From Scedosporium boydii (lineage: Eukaryota > Ascomycota > Sordariomycetes > Microascales > Microascaceae), in contig NJFT01000059.1 in assembly GCA_002221725.1 (NCBI GenBank), positions 124,001 to 188,000 on the forward strand: a DNA stretch of 64,000 bases, written 5' to 3'. A model generated the notes under the pieces. The model did no database searches. It was not told where the DNA came from and worked only from the letters and a program-made list of their open reading frames with translations. Positions 34,361 to 44,243 of this stretch are shown here, one piece after another. Numbering within the stretch: position 1 is the stretch's first letter; every line of letters begins with the position of its first letter. A program made the translations under genes and the position numbers.

Positions 34361-34813
34361 TCATGCCCTGTATACATTCGGCGGCCGCTCGACTCCTCCG
34401 TGTCCCCCTGTCGAATTCCCTTGGCTCCCACCATATACAACACCCTTCGCGTTCCCCTTCCCGCGGCCATCCTTCTTCCCACCCATCTTTTTCAAACCGA
34501 AGAACCCTCCTTGTCTTCCCGTCGGTTGCGGTGGACCAAGGTAGTGGCCCCCAATCTCGGAATCGGTGTCAGGAATGTAGTCATCGCGACGGCGTCGTCC
34601 GGGCCGGCCGAAACAGCAGCATATTGTAATAGCGGCGAGGATGAAGAGAGCAGCGACGACGCCGACTACGATGCCGGTGATTTGGCGGCTGGTGAGGCCC
34701 CGGTGGCCGGATTCACGGGGAGAGAGCTGGGGTAGTTGGGGATTTAGTTTGTGAACATAAAATTAGGGAGGTTGAGGAGTATCGGGATTTGGGGGAAGAA
34801 AACATCATACCAT
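34361..34813 (-). CDS. Small single-pass membrane protein, first exon is only ATG
   Basis: The second exon (34726-34361) reads LSPRESGHRGLTSRQ, then a membrane helix ITGIVVGVVAALFILAAITI followed by CCCF and a basic GRPGRRRRDDY stop-transfer, then a Gly/Lys-rich cytosolic tail ending in NVYRA. The frame has no ATG of its own before an upstream stop. An ATG at 34813-34811 followed at once by GTATGA, with acceptor CCCCAG at 34727, gives an 84-nt intron and a 122-aa protein starting MLSPRESGHRG. Short fungal proteins with this P-R-E/HRGL then TM layout occur, with unknown function. The triple-Cys after the helix is a possible palmitoylation site. Confidence 0.65.
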
Positions 34814-36268
34814 GATGAGGATTAATTTGTGTCGGTGGCCGTCATGAAATCCGCCGCGAATGCGACTGCGACTGAATCAAAACGATGAGGATAAGGAGGA
34901 ATCGATGTTTAAAAAATAATAATCAATGAAAATCAGTTAATGATCCGTACGGGGCTGTTCATGTTAGGTTTGATCCGACAACCCCTCACGGGCCGGGAGG
35001 TTCCTTGCATCTCGATATCTGCCTAAGACAGGAGGGCACGAGCTCTCCTCCCGGTTTTTATCTGCCCCGACAGTAATCCTCCCGTCATATTAAGCGATAC
35101 GTACAATCATCCGTTACATTCCGCATGGATATTAAAAACCTGGCCAGATACCTGACAGAGCTATCTTTCTTCAATGTCACATCCTGGTCACATCCTGCAG
35201 CATGAACGTCACACGAGATGATTGGCTAAAATCGGATTTTGATCTGCGCGCCCGCAACTTTATTTTATCGCGGAGCACGATGGGGAAGAGCCTAGATAGG
35301 GTTCTGCACCTTAAACTCAAAAGGGCTAATATCTTATCGCTCCCGGCAGTTTGTGGGACTTGGACCTGACTAGCCCGGAGGACCTCATGGCTTGACTCGA
35401 GTGCCTGGACCTGACGGGAATGTCCGGTCAGAAACTTGGAACTATCCGTCCGTCGCATAAATACCCACGCATCAATATGCATCCTACCGTGTCTAAACAC
35501 CGGGGATGATCCGGGGATCGGATAATTTGCCGGTTGGACAGGACAACCGGAACCAGGACACTCGGGTATGCTCCAACGCAGTAAACACTGCGGGATGGCA
35601 CAGAAATTGGAGGTTCGTTTCGCGATATGAATCCACCCGTTATCATTCGTTATATCCCAAATCGCCTTGACGACGCTAGGTATCGAGAACAACAGGTCTA
35701 AGGGCAGTCAAATAGAGGTGATCGCCCGTAACATGAAACTCATCAGGATTGATTGAGCCACATAGGCAACAGTATGGCGAGGAGATAGGATGAGCATACG
35801 GCTCACGGGACGTTCTAATCGAGGTCGTCCTCACTGAGAAAGGGTGAAGGGTACTAGAAGTGAGCGCGAACAGAATTTGCTGAGCGTGCGTCAAGTTCAC
35901 TGCTCACGTGACATAACATCATCTAGGCCATGACATCATCATGTGGCGGTGCTTGTGGCGTATAGACATTCTTGATCTGTCTTAGACCGCAAGAAACTTT
36001 TCCTGCTGGACCCTTCAGTAATTTTTTTTCCTTCCTCTCCGGACAAGCTTCTCTTTCTCTTGCCAATCTCCGCACATTACCCGGTTCGCTTCTTGTCGTT
36101 CTTTACCAATGTACTTGTTTCATTATATTTTAGTTTCTGTATTCTCCACATTTCTAGGCTGATGATCGTCACAAAGGTCATCCTGGTTCCCTTTAAGCCT
36201 CAAGCCTTGAGCTGTACTCGTAGCCCTGGGAGACTTTACACCCCAAGCCTAAGACCCACCCAGAAAAA
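34814..36268. other. Intergenic, 1.45 kb
   Basis: A minus-strand open frame at 35177-35692 (171 codons) and 35676-35900 have no family features and odd composition. Promoter of the BCS1-like gene is probably in the last few hundred bases (pyrimidine-rich from about 36020). No gene supported. Confidence 0.45.
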
Positions 36269-37738
36269 ATGGCCGAGTACCATCAGATTTTCGATCCTTG
36301 GTCCCAAGGAGTTGGTATCATGAGAGATGTCTGCTCCCGCTGGTCGGAGCTGGACATCACCCAGATCGGATCCCTCATAGCCATTGCCGGCACGGCGCCC
36401 ACGGCCTGGGGATTCTTACAACGCGTTTGGCGCCACGTATCGAGTTACGTCAGGCGCTTCTTTCTAGCATCCGTGACAGTTCCCGGAGGCGATCCGTTAA
36501 ACAGAAGCGTCGTCAAGTGGATCTTGGCGAACCGGTCGCGGCATTACCGGGCGTTCACCGGACTCACCGATATCCGACGTTCTAACGGCGACCGCGGAGC
36601 TGCTCTCAAAAAGACACGGCATCCGATCGAGTACTTCCCGCATTGGCGCTCGAGGTGGATTTGGTACGACAGCAGAGTGTTTGTCGTGTCGCGGAAAATC
36701 GACGACTTCAGTTCTTCTCTGTTAGATCCAACCAATGATGGCATCGGAGGCGAAGAACTCACAGTAAGCTCGTTCGGTTGGTCGGCTGAGCCCATCAAGC
36801 GCTTCATCGAGACATGTCGCGAGTATTCTGATAGGCAAACGCAATTCTTCGTTATCATCTATTCCCGGGACCGGTACGGGCTCGCATGGAAACCCAAAGC
36901 CCGTCAACCAACCCGGCATCTGGACACCGTCCACTTCGACAATGCGCTTAAGCAGCAACTTCTCGCCGATGTCCGGAACTATCTCGACCCTCAGACTCAA
37001 AAGCGGTACCAAAGTCGTAGCATGCCCTACCGTAGGGGATACCTCTTCTACGGCCCGCCCGGGACGGGCAAGTCGTCACTGTCCCTTGCGATCGCCGGCG
37101 AGTTCGGGCTTGACCTTTACGAGGTCAAAGTCCCCAGCGTAGCTACGGATGCGGATTTGGAGCAGATGTTCCAGGAGATACCCCCGCGTTGCATCGTGCT
37201 CCTCGAAGACATTGACGCTGTTTGGATAGACCGTTCTTCTATGGAGAAGAATGTACAAGATGGCAATAATAACAACAACATGTCAAATTGCACATTGTCC
37301 GGACTACTAAACGTCTTAGATGGCGTAGGCTCACAAGAAGGTCGCATTGTCATAATGACCACGAACCGGCCGGAGTGCCTAGACAGCGCACTGGTGAGAC
37401 CTGGTCGTATCGATATGAAGGTCTTCCTCGGTAACATCAGCCAAAACTCAGCCGCAGAGATGTTTATGCGAATGTTTTCTCCCGACCTAGGCTGCACGTC
37501 ACCTACGGACATGGAGGAGATCCGAGAACTCGCTGCAAAGTTCGCCGCTGAGGTACCTCCGGATACGATCACGCCTTCTCAGCTACAGGGATTTTTCCAG
37601 CTACATTTAGAAAGCCCACGGGATGCTGCTTCGAACATAGCAGCTTGGGTTCAGAGAGAACTTGGGAAGGGTTCGGAGAAGGATTTTGAGGTCGTATGTA
37701 ATAAAACGGATACAAATGGATACTGTAAGATGAAATAG
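36269..37738 (+). CDS. BCS1-like AAA ATPase
   Basis: Single exon, 489 aa. The N-terminus has a hydrophobic helix SLIAIAGTAPTAWGFLQRVW, then a BCS1_N-type region (YFPHWRSRWIWYDSRVFVV, RPTRHLDTVHFDNALKQQLL). AAA module: Walker A YGPPGTGKSSLSLAIAGEF (about residue 262), Walker B CIVLLEDIDAVW, sensor 1 MTTNRPECLDSALVRPGRID with the arginine fingers. True Bcs1 is a mitochondrial inner-membrane chaperone of the Rieske protein; filamentous fungi carry many extra BCS1-like paralogues with unknown roles and this is likely one of them, given the accessory setting and the poly-Asn insert near ATP-binding residues (DGNNNNNMSN). Nucleotide binding and hydrolysis motifs look intact. Confidence 0.93.
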   Translation: MAEYHQIFDPWSQGVGIMRDVCSRWSELDITQIGSLIAIAGTAPTAWGFLQRVWRHVSSYVRRFFLASVTVPGGDPLNRSVVKWILANRSRHYRAFTGLTDIRRSNGDRGAALKKTRHPIEYFPHWRSRWIWYDSRVFVVSRKIDDFSSSLLDPTNDGIGGEELTVSSFGWSAEPIKRFIETCREYSDRQTQFFVIIYSRDRYGLAWKPKARQPTRHLDTVHFDNALKQQLLADVRNYLDPQTQKRYQSRSMPYRRGYLFYGPPGTGKSSLSLAIAGEFGLDLYEVKVPSVATDADLEQMFQEIPPRCIVLLEDIDAVWIDRSSMEKNVQDGNNNNNMSNCTLSGLLNVLDGVGSQEGRIVIMTTNRPECLDSALVRPGRIDMKVFLGNISQNSAAEMFMRMFSPDLGCTSPTDMEEIRELAAKFAAEVPPDTITPSQLQGFFQLHLESPRDAASNIAAWVQRELGKGSEKDFEVVCNKTDTNGYCKMK

Positions 37739-37973
37739 ACCGGAGCTGGTTCATTTTGGGTGGTATTTAAACAATGTAGACTTTAACTGTATGTACTATA
37801 TAAAAGAGGATTTTATTTTGGGCCATCGATCGATTCCTACACGGTAGAAGAGCAAAGATGGGGAAGCTCTTCGCAACGGCATTCTACGTCCACGGACGGA
37901 CGGATAAGGCAAATATAAATCGAAAGGGCACAATGCGTTAGCTATTTAGTCGTTGTTCGTCTGTGTCTTGCCT

Positions 37974-40201
37974 TCACACTGGATCCGCCAGAAGAACCTG
38001 ACATGGAAATACCAGCCTTTCGTCATCGCCATCACCATCATCATCCCCCTCGACCACCACCGCTGGATACATGGAAATCGCCACCCTCGCATTTCTGTTC
38101 TCTAGCTCCTCCGGGGACGAAGGACCGCTATAGCCCTGGAGGTTCATCCAGCTGGTGTTGAATGTGGGAAACTCGGAGATGTTGCCGTCATCATCATATG
38201 TCGCGTACAATGGAGGGACCACCATATAGTCTGCTCTTTGAACTCTCATCAAGACCGCCAAGTCCACAGCGCAATCTACAATCTTCCGAAGGCCACTCTC
38301 TTGATCTCCAGACACTATATCTGGCGCCGGTACGAGGGCGCTCATGGTCCGGAGCATGAAGCTCGTCACTGCCTCTGCATCCATAGAGCGCCGCTCTTGG
38401 TATCCAGGCTCGGTTGACAGAATTCTTAACATTGTGGCACGCCACTCACGCAGAACCTTTGGCGGACCGCTTGAGAGACTCTTTTCCACCAACTTTAGTC
38501 TTTTTCTCTGTTCTCGATCCAAACCGAACAGGTAGAGGGCAAAGATAAATTCCCATATCATCGTCGATACGACGGATGTAAATAAATATCCCCTCATGGT
38601 CTTGTCTAGAAGGCGTTTGTCGAGACTTGTTCCATCTAGCGTCGCAGCGTAGAGGCGATCGATGATAGCGTCTCCGTCGACGATGTCGCGGAGGAAACGA
38701 TGTGTCCTAGTCTCCACGGTCTGGGAAAAGCGCCAAGCCCACGCCTCAACGCTATTGTAAAGTTCTCCGTGAAGAACACTGATATCGTGCATGCCGCGAA
38801 CTGGAAGAAACTCGCTGATGTCTGGGCTCTTCGGAGTAAGAGCAGTTTGACCGAAAACCTCTTGATATTCTGTTCTTATTTCTTCTCTTTCCATTTCTAC
38901 TGCTCTCATTTCCCCTTCTTTCATTTCTTCTTCAAGCCGTCTCCTTCCTAACTCTACTTTCCTCTCCATTTCTCTCCTGAATTCTTCGAGCGATTGCTCA
39001 TTGACTAGGGGGTCGGGCATGCTAGACGTAGGAACGGAAGAGGTATGACCCAAAGGTCCAGCATTACCAGGACGTTCGACCTCCTTGAGGAGCGTGAGAA
39101 GCATCTCTTCAACTCTACGGAGATCAGTGTGCACTGGTGTCCGGAGGCCCTCAATGGCACGTCGAATAATATTTCCTTTCCGCGTCCGCAGGTTCTTGAC
39201 TGTCCGTGATGGTGACAATTGCTCAACAGCCGGGAGCGGGGGTATAGAAGATACGTCAATCGAAGGGATATGGTGCCGACGTTCAGGATAAGTTTTGAAT
39301 ATAGCCGTTCCCTGCAAGTGATCCCCTTTGGCAGCGGGTGACGGTGTAATAGCGCCACTGTTCATGCCAGATCGTCCTGGACGGTGTCTTGAATTGACTT
39401 GACTGGCAGAGCTTTTCTCTTTGACGGCCGCCTCAGCCATTGCCATTGCTCTCCGATACGCCCTAGTGTTTACGACAATGCTGTCGAAATCAAATTCCGT
39501 TTCACCTATAGACCCTGTGTCTCCCAGGATTGCATCGGCATCCCTTTGCGGCGATAGAACCGAGTCGGCAAGGTACAGCTGTGGATTCATCTGTCTCAAT
39601 GACGCAGCATCGGTCGCCTGTTGATCAAGAAACGTTTTCTCCTTTCCAATTTGCTCAAGTATCTCATCGATAGACTCCCTTTTCGTATCAAATTAGCGCG
39701 CTGCCCAAGACTAACGAACTCATGGCGGTGGATTTATCCAATAACGCAGAAGAATACTTACATCTGGAGTAATTGAATCAAGAAACCCACCGCCACTTGC
39801 TGCCCCTGAAGCATTGAGAGATATCCCTTCATCTCCGCCTCGTTCCAGACTATGGACGCCTTGTTTCGCCATCTCGAAATAATGGACGGTGTAGGACCTG
39901 AATCAGCGGCGCACAGCTTGTCAACCGTGCTCTCCAGGCATGTCAGCACAACATTGCATCCGGTCAAGGTCGTGTCCAGATTCGCAACGACATCCGCACG
40001 CTCCCGAATCGTTTTATTTCGTAAAATCAGTCCTTGAAGCTGGTGAAGACCAGTTTTTATGGCGGTGCACTGAGACGAGAGCGCGGTTATGGTAAGGTGA
40101 GCATTTTGGAACCTGCCATGCAGCGATTCGAGGCCCATGGCTGTCCGCATGCTCACGGCTACGATGCCAGTGACGGCGGACACAATAGAGAGCGGATCCA
40201 T
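37974..40201 (-). CDS. Protein with fungal NLR-like N-terminal domain and coiled coil
   Basis: Two exons, 40201-39762 and 39678-37974; 2145 nt, 714 aa, frame kept across the GTAAGT...AAAAG intron (M/ESIDEILEQIG). The first ~145 residues start MDPLSIVSAVTGIVAVSMRT, the usual start of the helical N-terminal domain that fungi place in front of NACHT/ankyrin proteins and in many stand-alone proteins. Here no NACHT follows. The middle has a charged coiled coil (about residues 370-420) with LEEFRREMERKVELGRRRLE, then a helical C-terminal part containing RDIVDGDAIIDRLYAATLDG and SVVSTMIWEFIFALYLFGLD. A disordered acidic stretch VVEGDDDGDGDDERL lies close to the end. Function unknown; a signalling or partner role for NLR-like proteins is only an idea. 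Confidence 0.8.
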
Positions 40202-40589
40202 GCTGTTAGCAGATTTTGTGATTCTGATATCCGTAGGCCCGTTCTGGACTCCAGACACGCCCTGTACCGCTGACTCTGAAAATGAGATGATTGCTTGGGT
40301 TGGATGGTTTCACCTCGCAGCCTGATGAGGCTTGGAGGTAGGAACCCCCGCCTGTATTCACCCAATCAGAGCCTCCTTGCCAATCTACCAACGTGGAAGT
40401 GGAAAAAGGAGCTACGGAAAGGATATCTAGAAGGTTACCCCTGTACATACTACATACAGCTGCATGAGCTACACATGGCTGTTATTTAACTCTCCATATC
40501 AGCCCTGCGAAATAAGACGTCCACGATCGTAGATGAAAGAATATGAGCTATATTCCTGAGCATATTCGCATTTATTTAGAAAGACTCAG

Positions 40590-40880
40590 TGTTTCGATTG
40601 ATACCAATCAAACAAGCGAACAAGCCCGTCGATGGAGATTTCAAGAGGTTACTATATAATAAAATGCGTCTCGAAATCGGCGAGTACTAGGAAATAGCAA
40701 ACTGCTTCCTTCAATCTCTGGTAACGGCAACCCATTTACCGCACATCTAACAAGCTAGCCGAGCTGAAGACTATTGAAAGAATGGAACTCTCTCGGGACG
40801 ATCGCCCGACACCCAGAGCTCCTTAATTTTCATCTCACAACCCGAGGACTTCATAGTGCGCCCCCGTTATCACAAGGTTC
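40590..40880. repeat. Diverged duplicate, copy 1 (3' flank of CCCH gene)
   Basis: About 290 bp similar by eye and in the same orientation to 43330-43640. Shared marks include GAGTACTAGGAAATA, GAACTGAAGACTnnTGAAAGAAT or its variant, and CAAGGTTCAG. Identity is moderate, with small gaps. Confidence 0.6.
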
Positions 40881-42470
40881 AGTTCTGACCACCATGAGCG
40901 GGAGATGTATCAATTCCATGCATCTCCGCTGGCAATTTGCACGTCTTCTTGCTGCAGAAGCAGTTGTGCCCATAAAAACATTTCGAATCCCTGCACGCCA
41001 ACCCGCGATGGCAGACTTCGCTTCTCACAAGTTGCCGAAACGCCAGTTTTTCGGCATCCGAGAGGGATCCATGTGTATAGTTAAGAGGACAGGGACCACG
41101 ACGGAGGCACTCTCCGCGTAGGTGGTACAAGCGGCAGTACCGTACTTTGCCATTCTTTATCATTCGGTTAATGGTGGCCACTGCTTGCTGACTTGGTTGA
41201 GGCAGTCCGAAGTCCACACGTTGACCTCGGGAGTTGATGATCAGGGCATGGCCAGAATCTTTTTCACACAATAAAGATCCACTGACCGGCACACTGAGTT
41301 GTTGTTGCGTTGCCTGCGACATTAGCTGAGCACGGCTGGCCCATGTAACTGGTGATTGTCCATTAACTACCACAGTTGAAGCGGCAGCTGGACTAGTGGA
41401 TGGAGGCGGCGGTGAGTTTTGGCTGTTTTGGCTCAGTGGGCCATCTCGGAAGATACCCAGAAACCTGGTAGTGCCAAACGGTAAGGTGCGTAACTCGTTC
41501 CCAACTTCATACGACTGAAGAAGCGTCACTTTCTTCACAATGTCACCATCATCGCGATAGCGGTCCAAGAGCCTCGTGTAGTTATTGTCGTGGCAAACTC
41601 CAATGATGATGTGACGGCAAGTCGGGTTGGTAACAAACTGCTCAAAAACAACTGAGAAGAGGATGGTGAGCATCGTTTTGGCCGCAACAGATGACACCGA
41701 TGTAATCTCTTCCCCAATATGGAAAAACTCACCCCTGATCTTTTCATCAACTCTGTCTTTTCCCCGACTCACAAACACGAAATCGCTCGTTCCAAAGGCA
41801 TTGGAAAAGCCCTTAGCAAACTCAGTAGCGGCAGAGGGCTGCAACGACAACTTCTGTAGGACGCTCGGCAACCCATCACCATTCGCGAAAGCCTTGATTA
41901 TGACAGGGAATTCCGCCGAATCAGGGTCCTTTTCACGAAGATGAGACTGCACGGCAACTCTCAAGTCCACGGCGGCTTTGCGACCACCTTCGAGTCCGGA
42001 GTAGTACTCACTGCGGAACTGGAACTAAGAGTTAATATTGTGTGATGGAAGGTTCAACATGGAGAGGACTCAACGATGTATTCATCTGGATCCGCATCCA
42101 GCAACAGCAAAACAAAAGAGCTCCGATCCTAATATTTGTGAGCGGGGAGTAAATGAGAAATTCATGTAGTTCAGATATCTTACAACTTCTTTCTGGAGAC
42201 TCTCACATCGGGACTGCCACTCTTCTGCCAGTATCTGGGCTTGCTGTGCACCCATATCCATCAACTTGTACTTTCTCTCAAGCTCTTCGTGCTTGTCAAC
42301 TAAAAGTTGAAGCTCACTCTCGAAAACCTAGAGGGCACAGTCAGTAGTTGCGGATCGGAAGATATTTGTCATTAGACCGAACCAACCTTCATCCACTCCA
42401 GCCTTTCCTCATCCCTCTCTCTGAACTGTCTAACACGGGCAGAAAACTGGTCCACAAGGTCTCCCGACAT
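40879..42470 (-). CDS. CCCH zinc-finger protein with DUF7923-type domain
   Basis: Four-exon gene. Exon 1 starts MSGDLVDQFSARVRQFRERD at 42470; exon 2 carries a coiled coil (VFESELQLLVDKHEELERKY); the third contains SSFVLLLLDADPDEYI, the start of the vLLIDGDg-type domain found ahead of CCCH fingers in fungi; the last exon (from about 42024 to 40879) holds FRSEYYSGLEGGRKAAVDLR, RHIIIGVCHDNNYTRLLD, a Pro/Ser linker, then Cys/His fingers: CRLYHLRGECLRRGPCPLNY plus TH (C-x8-C-x5-C-x3-4-H-like) and CHRGLACRDSKCFYGHNC. A third partial set, CFCSKKTCKLPAEMHG, ends the protein. Probably an RNA-binding cytosolic protein; the pathway is unknown. The promoter has a 22-nt A run (T on the coding strand) 56 bp before the ATG. 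Confidence 0.85.
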
Positions 42471-42525
42471 ATTAGCAACAAAAAGCAAGGACCACAGCCC
42501 TCCTCCAAGATCACGTAGTTTGGTT

Positions 42526-42547
42526 AAAAAAAAAAAAAAAAAAAAAA
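42526..42547. repeat. A22 homopolymer (T22 on the CCCH coding strand)
   Basis: Run of 22 A lying 56 bp upstream of the CCCH gene start. Poly(dA:dT) tracts are common nucleosome-excluding promoter elements in fungi; that role here is inferred. Confidence 0.7.
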
Positions 42548-43252
42548 GGATGTAAACAGATTCAAGGGATCAAGAAGAGGGGTTCCAGCCAGTTAAATGC
42601 AATAAGCAACTGATTGGTTGGGGGCTGGCTGCTTCTTCAAAAGTGCAATGCAGGAGGGTGTTGGCCGACTGGCACTCACTCCCCACTGAAACATTTCCTG
42701 AGACCGCGAAATAGGCCTGACCTGTTGGTGGCGGCCCACGAAGGCTTTGCTGGCTCCTGTGGAGTCGGCCAAACTGGGGTCTGACCTGGCCCATCCGGTC
42801 TCACCAACAGCGGCCAATTCTGCTATTGTGGTATTAGGGCGAATGAAAGATAGGAAAATGACCACTTCCCGGTCAGGCCTCTCCTGTTCCAAAGACAGGC
42901 AGGTCGGCTCATGGTCGGGCAGTCCCCGATTTTACTCAGCCCCAAGCGTCACAATTCTCCGGCCTCGCATGAATTTCCTGGCCTTTCCATTCAGGGGTAC
43001 TAGCTCCTGGGTCAGGCTTTCACATCGAGGTAGCTAGCAGAGAATATCAAGTGCATATGGCCGGAGCAATCGGCTAGTCCCGTAGGCAATGCACAGAATA
43101 AAGAACGTCTACGTAAATGTCAGTCTCTATTATATAGTCAGTTTGCATTTGTAGAGTCTTCAAGAGACGATTCAAGTAGTGCTCGGGCAATACTGCTAAA
43201 TACGTACTAACGGGATCTTTCTCGACCGCCTCACTTACTCTTAACAGCCACC

Positions 43253-43320
43253 CTTCGAACCTCTAGAGCCGATTGAAACGAAAGAGGGCCACAATAGTGT
43301 TGATTTCTTGGAAGCATATT
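43253..43320. repeat. Direct repeat flanking NLR-like gene, left copy
   Basis: About 68 bp; contains GATTGAAACGAAAGAGGGCC and a TTTCTTGGAAGCA end. A copy in the same orientation is at 48034-48105, with roughly 80 percent identity by eye. Confidence 0.65.
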
Positions 43321-43329
43321 CTAGAGATT

Positions 43330-43640
43330 CGGTCCCGATTGATACATCACAAACGAACGGACAAGCGCAATGAATGAAGATGTCGTAAAAGTTACGTTAT
43401 ATCGTAAAATAAAATCTAGGTGTCGAAATCGCTGAGTACTAGGAAATAAATATCTGCTTCTTTTCCGAAAGTTTCTTTCCCTTGTCTCGATAGTCGAACT
43501 GAAGACTGCTGAAAGAATCGAACTTGCTCGGGAAGTCGGGATGATCACCCTCAGGTCGACAGCCAGTGCTCGTTCACTTTTATCTCAGAACCTCAGGACT
43601 TTGCAGTCCACGCGGGTCCCTTATCCCAAGGTTCAGCCCC
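43330..43640. repeat. Diverged duplicate, copy 2
   Basis: Second copy of the segment at 40590-40880, same orientation. Ends with CCCAAGGTTCAG, matching the CACAAGGTTCAG at the CCCH stop codon, but no CCCH coding sequence follows here. Confidence 0.6.
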
Positions 43641-44243
43641 ATAATAAAAGTCAGAAACAAGACAAATTTGAAATAGTACAATTGTCTTGGAATGGTCGTA
43701 ATATCTTTGCAAGGGCGTCAGGGACTCAGTGGTCAATGGGAATCTGCATCGCACAGAATCATGGCCTCATTGGCGAGGGAAATAGAAATGGAGTAATAAG
43801 AAGTGTAGTATTTGAAGTGAAGAACAAAGATGACTCTTGCGAAACAGCTCCCAGAACTAAGGGGGACGGCTGACTACCTGAGGTCGAATGGGTCCCTTAT
43901 TAAGTTATTATCGCGTTTGAAAAGCGTCATCTGGTTGAGTCTGAGGCAACTGAACGAAATCCACATCGCCGCCGACGCGACCCGCGAAACAACCCGTAAT
44001 GTGTGGATTCCACTCTGGGAGCTGACGAGCCGACGAAGCAAGTCTCAAGTTTTCCACCTTCCGTTGGGCCCCGTTTGGTGTTCATGCAACCACGTGAATG
44101 GCGGTCTCGTCGACCAATACCATGAATCACCGCAGCCTGGTGCTCCCAGGCATCTTTCCCCGCATCTACCTTGCATTCACAATGGTGGTGAGCGGACATA
44201 TCCAATTTGAAAAGTGAGACAGCAGCGTCAAATCGATCAAGCC

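Larger units (their letters stand above)
42548..44243. other. Intergenic with two old repeat copies
   Basis: About 1.7 kb between the CCCH gene and the NLR-like gene. It contains one copy of a short direct repeat (43253-43320) and the second copy of the 3'-flank duplication (43330-43640). Open frames here (42593-42892, 43541-43873, 43927-44691) show no family features. Confidence 0.5.

Noticed and set aside
35177..35692. 171-codon minus-strand frame in the intergenic stretch
   Set aside because: No domain, signal peptide or splice support; likely chance.
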